Shown: positions 26,461 to 35,596 of the stretch, in pieces
Position numbering within the stretch: the first letter of the stretch is position 1
Layout: every line of letters begins with the position of its first letter
NCBI RefSeq assembly: GCF_947493875.1
Contig: NZ_CANLSU010000011.1
Span: 1-52,637 of the forward strand
Length of the DNA stretch: 52,637 bases
DNA from: an uncultured Marinococcus sp.
GTDB taxonomy: Bacteria; Bacillota; Bacilli; Bacillales; Marinococcaceae
Direction of reading: 5' to 3'
Position numbers and translations under genes: made by a program
Notes under the pieces: generated by a model
What the model saw: only the letters and a program-made list of their open reading frames with translations
Database searches by the model: none
Told to the model about the DNA's origin: nothing

Positions 26461-27859
26461 GGCTTAACACCAGCCTTTGTCCCGGCTCCGCAAAAATCTT
26501 TCCCGGATTCATGATGTTATTCGGGTCCCAGCTTTGCTTAATGCGTTTCATTAAATCCACTCCTGCGATTCCAATTTCGTTTTCCATAAAGGGCGATTTC
26601 ATGGTTCCTATGCCGTGCTCGCCGGATAAGGTTCCCCCGAGATCAATGGCCGCCTGAAAAATGTCCTCTACGGCTTTTTCCACACGCTTCATTTCTGCCT
26701 GGTCCCGCTCATCGCACAGGATGTTGGGATGGAGATTCCCATCTCCGGCATGACCGAACACCACCAGGTTAATCTCGTACTTTTCACGTATCTCGCCAAG
26801 CTTTTTCATCATCAAAGGAATCTGACTGCGGGGGACCGTCGCATCTTCCGAAACCTTGGTCGGCTTAATCGTTGCGATTGCCGGGGACACCATTTTTCGT
26901 GCTTTCCATATTCTTGTTGCGGCTTCCGCGGTTTCTGGCACCTGAACAGCTGTCGCCTCCAGCTGTTTCATGATGGTCAGTATTTCTTGTAATTCTTTGT
27001 TGATGGTTTCTTCATGCCCATCCAGTTCCATAATCAGCACAGCTTCTGCATCTTGAGGCAGGCCCGATGGCTCGTATGCTTCTACGGCCTGCACACAGGC
27101 GTGGTCAATGAATTCCATTTTTGATGGCAGAATGCCTGAGGTTAACGTAGTGGAAATGGCCCTTCCGGCTGTTTCCATGGAAGCAAAAGCCACCATGATG
27201 GTTTGAACGGCTTTCGGCTTCGGAATGAGCTTCAAGGTCGCGGATGTAATCACCCCCAACACCCCCTCGGAGCCCACAATTAATTTTGTGATATCCAAGC
27301 CGGTAACGTTTTTGATCGTGCGCCCGCCTGTCCGCGTAATTTCTCCTTCCGGGGTGACTACTTCCAACCCAATAACATAATCCTTGGTAACTCCATATTT
27401 CAACCCGCGCGGCCCCCCGGAATTTTCCGCCAAGTTACCTCCTATAGTCGAAACATGCGCACTGCTGGGGTCGGGCGGATACATGAGACCGTAAGCTTCC
27501 ACCTCCTGATGGATGGCTGACGTAAGGGTGCCGGGGGACACTTCCGCAATCAAATCGTCTGCGTACACTTCGATGCTTGCGGGCCATTGACTTGTATCCA
27601 GCACCATGCCCCCATAGACCGGCAGGGGCCCGCCGCTTAAGCAAGTCCCCTGCCCCCGTGGGGTGACAGGCACCCGGTAGTGATTAGCGATTTTCATGAC
27701 TTCACTTACTTGGCGGGCCGAAGCCACCTGTACCACAGCCTCGGGCACATATTCCCCAAACGAGCCATCATAGCTGTAACTGTGGCGATCCACCACGGCC
27801 GTACGTACATACTTCTCCCCTAACGTGCTTTTTAAAGCGGTTATCCATTTAGCTTCCAT
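26453..27859 (-). CDS. glcD: FAD-linked glycolate (or D-lactate) oxidase subunit GlcD
   Basis: The 468-residue protein has a PCMH-type FAD-binding domain (about 38-215; VTPRGQGTCLSGG, PPDPSSAHVSTIGGNLAENSGG) and a C-terminal FAD-oxidase cap with FGHAGDGNLHPN and SGEHGIG, the substrate and flavin motifs of GlcD/D-lactate dehydrogenases. It oxidises a 2-hydroxy acid to the 2-oxo acid. The ATG at 27859 is preferred over a GTG at 27877 because AAAGGAG sits eight bases ahead. A hydrolase-like remnant overlaps its start. The nearby lactate/glycolate permease may supply substrate. Confidence 0.88.
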   Translation of the reverse strand: MEAKWITALKSTLGEKYVRTAVVDRHSYSYDGSFGEYVPEAVVQVASARQVSEVMKIANHYRVPVTPRGQGTCLSGGPLPVYGGMVLDTSQWPASIEVYADDLIAEVSPGTLTSAIHQEVEAYGLMYPPDPSSAHVSTIGGNLAENSGGPRGLKYGVTKDYVIGLEVVTPEGEITRTGGRTIKNVTGLDITKLIVGSEGVLGVITSATLKLIPKPKAVQTIMVAFASMETAGRAISTTLTSGILPSKMEFIDHACVQAVEAYEPSGLPQDAEAVLIMELDGHEETINKELQEILTIMKQLEATAVQVPETAEAATRIWKARKMVSPAIATIKPTKVSEDATVPRSQIPLMMKKLGEIREKYEINLVVFGHAGDGNLHPNILCDERDQAEMKRVEKAVEDIFQAAIDLGGTLSGEHGIGTMKSPFMENEIGIAGVDLMKRIKQSWDPNNIMNPGKIFAEPGQRLVLSRE

Positions 27860-28027
27860 ACATACGCTCCTTTCCACGGCTAATGAGAGCTTGAGGATTG
27901 GTTTGAACCATTGAAATTATTTGCGCTTCCGTCATTCCCGCTTCCAGTAATTGTTCGATGAAACCACCCAATGCATCTACCACAGGGATATGATGCGCCT
28001 GGCCGTAATCGGTGACTAGCGCAACAT
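27849..28027 (-). pseudogene. TIM-barrel hydrolase C-terminal remnant before glcD
   Basis: In one frame this reads HVALVTDYGQAHHIPVVDAL, then a helix and GMTEAQIISMVQTNPQALIS, ending in a TAA that overlaps the glcD start by 11 bases. The pattern 'GMTEaqI..M...NP..L' is the C-terminal helix of amidohydrolase or phosphotriesterase-like enzymes. The 5' part is missing: upstream of about 28027 the sequence is AT-rich and unrelated. It was probably the first gene of the glcDF operon, lost through a rearrangement. Confidence 0.6.
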
Positions 28028-28112
28028 GTTTTGTTTATATTTTTTGAGATGTAGAGAGAAATTTTTAATTTGCGCATTGCACTATAATAACCATTTTTTG
28101 TTTGCAAGTAGC

Positions 28113-28152
28113 AAATCACCCTTATCCAACTATTACAGGAAAAGGGTGATTT
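28113..28152. terminator. terminator-like hairpin between glcD side and glaH
   Basis: AAATCACCCTT (28113-28123) pairs with AAGGGTGATTT (28142-28152), 18-base loop. The rest of 28028-28440 is AT-rich and holds no gene that I can support. Confidence 0.5.
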
Positions 28153-28440
28153 TAATTGAGAATACTTTTGGGAACTATCATTAGTTGAAAACTTTCGATA
28201 ACAAAAAAGATATTAATTTGGATAATATATTTTTAACACACATGGATTAGGGGGTATCTTTCCTGTTATTAATAGAAGATTATTATTTTTGTTTCTGACA
28301 CTTGTTACACTTTGATGAGCAAGAAGTTTTTATAACTTTAGAGTCTATCTCACTTTTGTTTTCTGTTTCTATATTTGGAACAAATATACACATCTTGCTT
28401 CCTCCTATTTGTTATATGAATTGGTCATCCCATATAAAGC

Positions 28441-29373
28441 TTAGTTCGGGAATCTTCCTCTTTGACGAAGCAATTCTCTATCTAGATCTTTATTGACTTC
28501 AAAAGCGGCTCTTCCGTGTAGCCAAAACAAATTATTTACCATTACTAGATGACCTACTGGCAAGTTCAACTCCGTAACACTTTGATCTTCTTCCATTGAT
28601 TTGGACATATCACGCAAATATTTAGCCTCTTCGATAGAGGAAGGATTAGCAAATTGGTCTATAAAGCAAATACACGGATCGCCATTCTCATGAAAAAACG
28701 TTTTTCTATTAACTTCTTGGCTAACATTTTTACTGGCAGGCGCCTTGTAAGCAATTTCTTTTTCGGCAAAAGGATGTTTATAATATTTATCTAATTCTTG
28801 CCAGTCGTCCAAATGAAGCAAGCGGGATTCACCACCAATGGCATTTTCTTCATGCATTTTCATCATTAAGAGCCAATCTGTAGATTCATCAACGAAAGTA
28901 CCGTCTGTGTGTAATGTAAAACGGCGATAAGCTTGTCTTAAATACGAATCACTAGTATCCGTGTGATTAACGGTAAAACGAGCATAGTATTTACCAGACA
29001 TAGCATCAAAATTACATTCTCCGATTAAGTGTGTAAGGGCTGTAGAAAAGAGAACATATTTATCAGTATCAGTAATCTCTTGATCTAAACCAATTGTAAA
29101 TCCCCCAGTGGCACGATCCATTAATATATTGCGAACGGTTGTAGTAAAAGACTCACTTAACACATCTTGCAATGCTCCAGCTACAATAAATCGCATATAA
29201 GGCACGTATTCTAGTTCTTGCACTTCTACGTTTTTCACTTGATCAAAGAATTTTGCTAAAGCCTCTTTTTTAATATCGATATGATAGAGACGGGCGTTCT
29301 GTGGATGCTTAGCAATTTTCACTTCCTGAGTTTCTTGGGAAAAATCTAAAATATGGTTTCCTGAAATAGCCAT
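28441..29373 (-). CDS. glaH: glutarate 2-hydroxylase GlaH (CsiD)
   Basis: The 310-residue protein matches E. coli CsiD/GlaH along its length, for example HLIG-NFDAMSGKYYARF, SDSYLRQ, LLHLDDW and FWLHGR. GlaH is an Fe(II)/2-oxoglutarate oxygenase that converts glutarate to L-2-hydroxyglutarate with release of succinate and CO2. Iron ligands are visible as H155 and D157 (LHTDGT) and H286 (WLHGR); R303 or R305 in LLRQRGRF should bind 2-oxoglutarate. The ATG at 29373 is chosen because AAGGAGG lies upstream. An upstream ATG at 29436 has no such site. Its leader holds a terminator and a cre-like box, so transcription is probably controlled by carbon source. Confidence 0.9.
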   Translation of the reverse strand: MAISGNHILDFSQETQEVKIAKHPQNARLYHIDIKKEALAKFFDQVKNVEVQELEYVPYMRFIVAGALQDVLSESFTTTVRNILMDRATGGFTIGLDQEITDTDKYVLFSTALTHLIGECNFDAMSGKYYARFTVNHTDTSDSYLRQAYRRFTLHTDGTFVDESTDWLLMMKMHEENAIGGESRLLHLDDWQELDKYYKHPFAEKEIAYKAPASKNVSQEVNRKTFFHENGDPCICFIDQFANPSSIEEAKYLRDMSKSMEEDQSVTELNLPVGHLVMVNNLFWLHGRAAFEVNKDLDRELLRQRGRFPN

Positions 29374-29408
29374 AGCTTGATGTTCCTCCTTAATTATTGA
29401 GAATAAAT

Positions 29409-29464
29409 GGAAAAATAAAAGCCAGCCTTTTAACACAAAGGTACCTTTGTGTTTAAAGACTGGC
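29409..29464 (-). terminator. intrinsic terminator in the glaH leader (attenuator candidate)
   Basis: On the minus strand a long stem has inner arms ACACAAAGG and CCTTTGTGT around TA, extended by TTTAA, CTTT and GCCAG pairs (29421-29464, few mismatches). It is followed by TTTTATTTTTCC (29409-29420). It ends only about 36 bases before the glaH ATG and right before its AAGGAGG, with no visible promoter between. Confidence 0.7.
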
Positions 29465-29586
29465 TCTAATAGACGGATGGCAAACTATACAAGTAGTAAG
29501 TCCACGTCATATTAAACAGTTTTATCGTTAAAATGATCATGATAACTTTTTGCACTTACGGGACAGAAAGAGAAAATCTTTCTTGC

Positions 29587-29631
29587 GGTAAGCGTTAACA
29601 TTATATTGAATTACATTTATTTATTTGTCAA
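29587..29631 (-). promoter_or_regulatory. glaH promoter and cre-like box
   Basis: Minus strand: TTGACA (29626-29631) and TATAAT (29600-29605), spacing 20, or CAATAT (29603-29608) at spacing 17. TGTTAACGCTTACC (29587-29600) matches cre at 13 of 14 bases and begins at the -10 end, so CcpA would block initiation. The transcript start would lie about 220 bases before the glaH ATG. Confidence 0.6.
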
Positions 29632-29699
29632 TCTTTTATTCATTCTTTATTTAAAAATTTTTACGACCTCTACTTTTTCGCAATTTTAAAGGTAGATGA

Positions 29700-30005
29700 T
29701 TATAAATTTTTATATTGTTTATATAAATCTTTCAAAGCTGAAATAATAGCATTCTTAGCCTTTCCAAAGTAGTTGTGCTCAATAAGATTGATAGGTTTTT
29801 CGATGCCATTTCGCAAACTATACCCCTTCAAAAGTCGATTAATAAATTCTCTGCCGTGAGCAGTCGCCAATGTACAAGAAGACTCTAAAATTACTCCGTA
29901 TTCACGATCAATTTCTACAGTGACTGTTAGTGTTTGAAACATACTTTGCGCAGCCATTCCTTCTGGTAATCTAGCATGCCCTGCAATAAATACCACATTA
30001 TCCAT
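29700..30005 (-). CDS. DUF3870 family protein
   Basis: The 101-residue protein shows the DUF3870 pattern: an N-terminal VVFIAGHARLPEGMAA, then TVTVEIDREYGVILESSCTLATAHGREFINRLLKGY and a C-terminal helix ending KNAIISALKDLYKQY. The family has no established biochemical role, but members are often near TRAP transporter and 2-hydroxy-acid genes. It has no signal or membrane segment. AAGGGG lies eight bases before the ATG. It is 70 bases upstream of the glaH promoter on the same strand and divergent from the TRAP operon, so it may act in the glutarate pathway or its regulation. Confidence 0.65.
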   Translation of the reverse strand: MDNVVFIAGHARLPEGMAAQSMFQTLTVTVEIDREYGVILESSCTLATAHGREFINRLLKGYSLRNGIEKPINLIEHNYFGKAKNAIISALKDLYKQYKNL

Positions 30006-30354
30006 ATGTAATTCCCCTTTTTTAAATAATCATGATTTGGTATTAACTCTTTAATTTCTCCGTCTTAAAAAAGATTTTTTACAAATTTCTCTGGTTTTAC
30101 GTCGTTAATACTTAAAATGTAAATTTTTAAATTTTTCATTTATCTTGAAAAGACTATAAATTCTTAATTGCTTTGACTTAAAAATTTAAGTTACATTATA
30201 TTCCGATAAATTCTGTTTGATTACTATTTCTCCTTTAATAAAAAGTGTTACTCATAAACGTAATTGATAACACCTCCCTTAGACTATATTCATTGTAGAG
30301 TGATCTCATTTAGCCTTCAATTAAAATCAGATATAAAGTTCTGAAAATTTTGTA

Positions 30355-30401
30355 TTGTAATTGAAAGCGTTAACAACTAAAATTTGTTATACAGTATAAC
30401 A
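30355..30401 (+). promoter_or_regulatory. TRAP operon promoter with cre box and palindromic operator
   Basis: TTGTAA (30355-30360), 17-base spacer, TAAAAT (30378-30383). TGAAAGCGTTAACA (30362-30375) is a perfect cre consensus in the spacer. TGTTATAC-A-GTATAACA (30385-30401) is a perfect palindrome just after the -10, a likely site for the FadR-type regulator at 33406. The rest of 30006-30354 is AT-rich with no gene seen. Confidence 0.7.
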
Positions 30402-30424
30402 TGTTTTTCGGAAAGGGGTTTATT

Positions 30425-31429
30425 ATGAAACGTATTCTTTTTTTATTATTATTTTTGGTACCGGTTTCATTTCTCTTATTAAATGCTTTTTCAGACCAAA
30501 AGTATGAATATTATTCGATCGCTACAGGAACCACAGCGGGAACTTATTATCCTGTGGGTGTAGGGTTAGCAAACTTGTACACAGAGGAATTAGGGGAAAA
30601 TGTTCGAGTGACAGGACAATCATCAGGAGGCTCCGTAGAAAATATTGACTTACTTAGAGAAGGAGAAGCTGAATTTGCCACTATCCAAGGCGTTATTGGG
30701 GACTTTGCTTACCAAGGTAAAGATATATACGCTGATAATACTTACGAAGATTTGCGTGCTGTAACAACATTATGGCCTAACGCAGAACAATTCCCTTTAA
30801 AAAATAGCCAAATTACCACAGGAAATCTAGCTGATATAGAAGGAACAAATTTTTCTTTGGGCTCTCGTGGAAGTGGTACAGAACAAACCACACGTATTAT
30901 TATGAACAGTCTCGGCATGTCTAAAAAAGATATCAATCAAGATTATCTTGGATTTGGAGACACGATTTCCGCAATGAGAGATGGAACTCTACAAGGAGGA
31001 GCTGTTTCTGCCGGTTTACCTACCACTGCTATTACAGATATGTATGCAAGTGGTGTGAACGCGACCTTGCTCGACGTATCCGATGAACAATTACAAAAAA
31101 TCCAATCAAGTTCAGAAGTTTTTTATAGGTATACAATTCCTGCTGAAACTTATCCAAATCAAAGAGAAGAAATACGCACCATAGCTCAAGGCAATTTCAT
31201 GGGCACAGATGCAAACGTAAATAAAGAAACAGTTTATCAAATCACAAAAAACACGTATGAAAATTTAGAACGAGTACATGGAATACACTCTGTTACAAAA
31301 AATATAACGTTAGAAAATTCTTTAGAAGGATTAACAGTTCCCTTACATTCAGGGGCCTACAAATATTACAAAGAGCAAGGTGTAAAAGTGCCAGAAAATT
31401 TAATGCCGCCAAAAGAAAAGAAAGGATGA
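30425..31429 (+). CDS. TAXI-type TRAP transporter substrate-binding protein
   Basis: The 334-residue protein begins with a signal peptide or lipid-free anchor (MKRILFLLLFLVPVSFLLL), then the TAXI-family signature YSIATGTTAGTYYPVGVGLANL (about 30-50). It continues with GQSSGGSVENIDLL and AEFATIQGV. It would capture the substrate outside the membrane and pass it to the fused permease encoded eight bases downstream. In this locus the substrate is most likely glutarate or 2-hydroxyglutarate, inferred from glaH and lhgO. The ATG at 30425 (AAAGGGG ahead) is preferred to one at 30401, which lies inside the operator. Confidence 0.85.
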   Translation: MKRILFLLLFLVPVSFLLLNAFSDQKYEYYSIATGTTAGTYYPVGVGLANLYTEELGENVRVTGQSSGGSVENIDLLREGEAEFATIQGVIGDFAYQGKDIYADNTYEDLRAVTTLWPNAEQFPLKNSQITTGNLADIEGTNFSLGSRGSGTEQTTRIIMNSLGMSKKDINQDYLGFGDTISAMRDGTLQGGAVSAGLPTTAITDMYASGVNATLLDVSDEQLQKIQSSSEVFYRYTIPAETYPNQREEIRTIAQGNFMGTDANVNKETVYQITKNTYENLERVHGIHSVTKNITLENSLEGLTVPLHSGAYKYYKEQGVKVPENLMPPKEKKG

Positions 31430-31437
31430 GTATGTAA

Positions 31438-33405
31438 ATGGCCAACAGCAATACAAATCTAGATTCAAACCAACGTACCGAGAACATACAAACGCCAGAG
31501 AGATATTCTAGCACTTGGAGAAAAATCCTTGTCGTTAGCGTAGCTGTTATATTAGCAGTATTCGCTATCGTATCGAATAGCTTCTTGAATATGCAAGAAA
31601 TTTACAGAAATAGCGTATTTCTCATGCTGTCTTCATTTCTAACATTTCTCTTGTACCCTTCTTCAAAGAAAAACGAGAATAGTCCTTTTTCTATCGTAGA
31701 TATCGTTTTAGCCCTCGGTAGTGCGATTGCTATTGGATATATTTTATATGGTTATTCCAATATCCATATCGATCGCTTGTCCCAGGCAGTTACGATTAAC
31801 TATATTTTTGCCACAATAGCGATCGTCTTCCTCTTAGAAGCCACTCGTCGTGCACTAGGTTGGTTTATTCCAATTTTAATCATATTGGCTATGGTGTATA
31901 GTATTGTCGGTCCTTACTTTTCTGGTGTTTTTGGCCATGCTGGTTTTAGTATCGAAAGGCTATTATATCGCGTATATATGACTACGGAAGGCATATTTGG
32001 CATGACGTTATCGATAGCTGCCACATATATTGTTATTTTTATTATTTTAGGAGCATTTCTTAGTGTGAGTGGAGCTTCAAAATTATTTAATGACCTCGCA
32101 CTAGCTTTTGCTGGAAGATATAGCGGCGGTCCAGCTCAAGTCTCTGTATTAACAAGTGCCTTAACAGGTTCATTGAGCGGCAGCGCCGTGGCTAATGTTG
32201 CCACGACCGGCACATTTACGATTCCTTTAATGAAATCAGTGGGCTTTAGATCACGGTTCGCTGGAGCTGTAGAGGCTACAGCATCTACAGGTGGAATGAT
32301 GATGCCCCCAATCATGGGCGCAGCGGCGTTTATAATGGCAGGATTTCTTGGAGTCCCCTATTCAGTCATTGTGCTAGCCGCAATTATTCCGACCTTTTTG
32401 TACTTCGGAGCCTTAATTCTTGCTATTAACATTGAATCTAGGAAACAAGGATTAAAAGGTATTAGTAAAGAATCAATACCCCAAGTTTTTAAAGTACTCA
32501 AAGAGCGAGGATTATTATTACTTCCCCTGATAATAGTAGTTTACTTTTTACTATCGGGACGGACGCCTTTATTTGCTGGGTTTGTTGGTATCATAAGTAT
32601 CATTATTGTAAGTTGGCTTACATTAGATCCTTCGACACGCATCACACCTAAAAAATTGATTCAAGGTCTTTATGAAGGAGCAAAAGGCACTGTGCAAGTG
32701 ACCATGGCATGTGCATCTATTGGTATTATGATTGCCGTTATATCGATGACAGGCTTAGGAGAAGCTATTAGTACAAATATTTTGGCTATCTCAAGCGGAA
32801 ATTTATTAATAGCTTTATTTTTAGTAATGCTCACCTGTATCGTTTTGAGCCTAGGTCTCCCTTCCACAGCTTTATATATTATTGTGTCTGTCACAGTAGC
32901 TCCTGTACTTATTGACATGGGGATTAATGATGTTGCTGCTCACTTCTTTGTTTTCTGGTTTGGGGTGCTTTCTAGCATTACTCCTCCTGTAGCACTTGCT
33001 TCTTACACCGCTTCAGGCATAGCTAAATCAGATGCCATGCAAACCTCTTGGAGTGCTTTACGTTTAGCACTACCTGGGTTCATCATACCGTTTTTAATTG
33101 CTTTTAACCCAGCCATAGTTATGCAAGGAAGCAATAACAACTTTCTTGATATCATACTAACACTGCTGTTAGCTTCCTCGATCGTATTTGCCCTAACCAT
33201 AGTATTAGCAAAATACTTCTTAAAACCTTTATTATGGTGGGAACAACTACTTTTTGTCTTTCCTATAATATTATTATTATTTACAAATGTATTTACTATC
33301 ATGCTTGGAGTTTTACTCTTGGGAGGTGCTGTAGCCATACAAATTTATCGTTATCATTACCAAGGTCGATCTTACGACACGGCTTTTAAGAAAGGAGACT
33401 ATTAG
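31438..33405 (+). CDS. TRAP transporter permease, fused small and large subunits
   Basis: The 655-residue protein has about four N-terminal membrane spans (DctQ-like) fused to a 12-span DctM-like domain, the 4TM/12TM fusion usual for TAXI systems. Family blocks include SGSAVANVATTGTFTIPLMKS and ASTGGMMMPPIMGAAAFIMA (about 240-300) and LGLPSTALYI. It drives ion-coupled uptake of an organic acid. The stop codon directly abuts the ATG of the next gene. With the binding protein it forms a complete transporter. Confidence 0.9.
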   Translation: MANSNTNLDSNQRTENIQTPERYSSTWRKILVVSVAVILAVFAIVSNSFLNMQEIYRNSVFLMLSSFLTFLLYPSSKKNENSPFSIVDIVLALGSAIAIGYILYGYSNIHIDRLSQAVTINYIFATIAIVFLLEATRRALGWFIPILIILAMVYSIVGPYFSGVFGHAGFSIERLLYRVYMTTEGIFGMTLSIAATYIVIFIILGAFLSVSGASKLFNDLALAFAGRYSGGPAQVSVLTSALTGSLSGSAVANVATTGTFTIPLMKSVGFRSRFAGAVEATASTGGMMMPPIMGAAAFIMAGFLGVPYSVIVLAAIIPTFLYFGALILAINIESRKQGLKGISKESIPQVFKVLKERGLLLLPLIIVVYFLLSGRTPLFAGFVGIISIIIVSWLTLDPSTRITPKKLIQGLYEGAKGTVQVTMACASIGIMIAVISMTGLGEAISTNILAISSGNLLIALFLVMLTCIVLSLGLPSTALYIIVSVTVAPVLIDMGINDVAAHFFVFWFGVLSSITPPVALASYTASGIAKSDAMQTSWSALRLALPGFIIPFLIAFNPAIVMQGSNNNFLDIILTLLLASSIVFALTIVLAKYFLKPLLWWEQLLFVFPIILLLFTNVFTIMLGVLLLGGAVAIQIYRYHYQGRSYDTAFKKGDY

Positions 33406-34119
33406 ATGCCTGAATCTCTCTATCGCAAAAAAGTATCAACTCAAGTTTTAGAATTAATGCAAGAGAAAATCAGAACAGGAGAATATGCTCCTGGCGATAA
33501 ACTCCCTCCCGAAATAACCTTAGCCAAGCAATTTGGAGTTAGTCGCACAGCTATACGCGAAGCTTTAAATATTCTCTCTATTAGTGGCGTAGTGACTTCC
33601 TTACAAGGGGGCGGCCGACAAATCAACGAAGTTAATTTGGTAAACATGTTAGAAGTCATCCCTTATTCTTTGATTGACGTTAGTGAAATTATTGATTTGC
33701 TCGAAATGCGTATGGTGTTTGAAGTAGAAGCTGCTGCCCTAGCCGCTCAACGACATGAAGAAGAGGACGAAATTGAACTTTTGAAAGCGCTCAATCAATT
33801 TAAAGGTACTTTGACAAACAAAGAAAGCATAGGGTTTGAAGCAGATTACCAGTTTCACCTCGTTTTAATCAGAGCAGCTAAAAATGCTTTTTTCGAGCAA
33901 ACATTTATTAATATTAGTACCGTTCTGCAAAACTCTTTACAGTTTTCTTTATCAAAAAACCTCGGAAAGCCTAGAAAAAGAAAAGAGGTATATCATGAAC
34001 ACGAAATGATCTACGAAGCTTTTTGTGCAAGGGATAGTGACACGATCAAAGCAACAATGCAGGCTCATTTAATGAATGTTAAAACTAAATTGGAAGAAAT
34101 TAAATCGATGGGAGATTAA
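33406..34119 (+). CDS. FadR-type GntR regulator of the glutarate locus (CsiR-like)
   Basis: The 237-residue protein has a GntR winged helix (about 10-75; PGDKLPPEITLAKQFGVSRTAIREAL, then VVTSLQGGGRQI) and an FCD ligand domain (about 90-230) with FEADYQFHLVLIRAAKN and YHEHEMIYEAF metal/ligand positions. It starts right at the TRAP permease stop and has AAAGGAG in the end of that gene. E. coli CsiR, also GntR-type, represses the csiD-lhgO operon and responds to glutarate. A palindrome at 30385 is its probable operator. The effector is inferred from context. Confidence 0.85.
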   Translation: MPESLYRKKVSTQVLELMQEKIRTGEYAPGDKLPPEITLAKQFGVSRTAIREALNILSISGVVTSLQGGGRQINEVNLVNMLEVIPYSLIDVSEIIDLLEMRMVFEVEAAALAAQRHEEEDEIELLKALNQFKGTLTNKESIGFEADYQFHLVLIRAAKNAFFEQTFINISTVLQNSLQFSLSKNLGKPRKRKEVYHEHEMIYEAFCARDSDTIKATMQAHLMNVKTKLEEIKSMGD

Positions 34120-34269
34120 TTAAGACAAAGCCTATCACCAATAGAAATAACGAAAAGAATTTTCCCCATCACTTTGTTGTATTTTCAATCGTCTATAACT
34201 GTAGTTTGCAAGCAATAATTAATAAACGTTTTAACTATTAATTCAATCAATAAAGAGGGAGAGAAATCA

Positions 34270-35490
34270 ATGGAAGATTATATTATTATCGGCGGTGGGA
34301 TCGTAGGTTTGTCCGTTGCCTACGAGCTAACAAAGCAGCATCCTCATGCAAACGTCACTGTACTTGAAAAAGAAGAAAAAGTAGCTTTTCATCAAACGGG
34401 TCATAATAGCGGTGTTATTCATTCTGGTATTTATTACACACCTGGAAGTCTAAAAGCTCGTCTAGCGAAACAGGGAAATAAATCCATGCGTCAATTTGCA
34501 GAAAAGCATCAAATACCGATAGACATCTGTGGAAAAGTCATCGTCGCCACAGAAGAAAAGGAATTGCCCCACCTTGAAAATCTTTATCAACGGGGGCTTC
34601 AAAATGAATTGGACATTGAAAAATTAAGCAAATCAGAACTTTTAGAAAAAGAACCTCATGTTCGAGGAATAGCAGGAATTTACGTACCTTCAACTGGCAT
34701 TATTGATTACTCAAAAGTTTCCAATAAGCTTGCTGAACTCATCGAACAACAAAATGGCCAAATTAAATATGGTACTGCCGTAACAGCTATTTCGGAAAAC
34801 ACTGATAGCGTAGAAATTAACACCAACAAAGAAGTCTATAACGGCCGTTACTTAATTAATTGTGCTGGTTTGCAAAGTGATCGGATAGCTGAACTCGCTG
34901 GTTACCACTTGGACCTAAAAATCGTACCTTTTCGGGGGGAATATTATAAATTTGTCGAAGAGAAAAGAGATCTCGTACGTAATTTGATTTACCCTGTCCC
35001 TAATCCCGAATTCCCCTTTTTAGGTGCTCACTTCACTCGTATGATGGATGGTAATGTTGATGCTGGGCCTAACGCCGTTCTTGGTTTCAAGCGAGAAGGA
35101 TATAAAAAGCGGGATATCAACATTAAGGACTTATCTGAAGTCCTTCTTTACAAAGGATTCTGGAAGCTTGCTAAACCTTACTTAAAAGAAGGCATAGGAG
35201 AAATGATCCGTTCCGTAAATAAAAAGAAGTTTGTGCAAAATCTTCAGAAATTAATTCCAGAAGTCCAGGAAGAAGACCTTATAATAGGACCGCGCGGAGT
35301 ACGGGCCCAGGCTTTAACGAAAGATGGGAAAATGGTTGATGATTTTTACATTGTTTCTGGTAAGAAAAGTTTACATGTGTGCAATGCACCATCACCAGCG
35401 GCAACTGCTTCTCTAGAAATCGGTAAGAATATTGTAGAACGTATACATGTTGAAGAAGAACGCAAAGAAAAAGCAAGCGTAAATGTTTAA
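34270..35490 (+). CDS. lhgO: L-2-hydroxyglutarate oxidase/dehydrogenase LhgO
   Basis: The 406-residue flavoprotein has the N-terminal dinucleotide fold IIIGGGIVGLSVAYEL (GxGxxG at 8-13) and the LhgO signature FHQTGHNSGVIHSGIYYTPGSLKA. It continues with PHVRGIAGIYVPSTGIIDY and IIGPRGVRAQ. It oxidises L-2-hydroxyglutarate, the GlaH product, to 2-oxoglutarate with electrons to quinone. GAGGGAGAG precedes the ATG. It is separated from the regulator gene by 150 bases and is followed by an SDR gene. The E. coli partners csiD and lhgO are adjacent; here the transporter and regulator stand between them. Confidence 0.9.
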   Translation: MEDYIIIGGGIVGLSVAYELTKQHPHANVTVLEKEEKVAFHQTGHNSGVIHSGIYYTPGSLKARLAKQGNKSMRQFAEKHQIPIDICGKVIVATEEKELPHLENLYQRGLQNELDIEKLSKSELLEKEPHVRGIAGIYVPSTGIIDYSKVSNKLAELIEQQNGQIKYGTAVTAISENTDSVEINTNKEVYNGRYLINCAGLQSDRIAELAGYHLDLKIVPFRGEYYKFVEEKRDLVRNLIYPVPNPEFPFLGAHFTRMMDGNVDAGPNAVLGFKREGYKKRDINIKDLSEVLLYKGFWKLAKPYLKEGIGEMIRSVNKKKFVQNLQKLIPEVQEEDLIIGPRGVRAQALTKDGKMVDDFYIVSGKKSLHVCNAPSPAATASLEIGKNIVERIHVEEERKEKASVNV

Positions 35491-35596
35491 GTTCCACTGA
35501 AATCAGTTACTATATATTCGATGGAATCCTTGATCTAAGCATATAATAGGCTTTCTTGCTAGGTGCATGAATTGGTTTAAGGAGGGACAAGCAGAT

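Noticed and set aside
29409-29631. T-box leader for glaH
   Set aside because: The conserved T-box antiterminator sequence (GGTGG-ACCGCG type) and a specifier loop are not present; only the terminator is clear.
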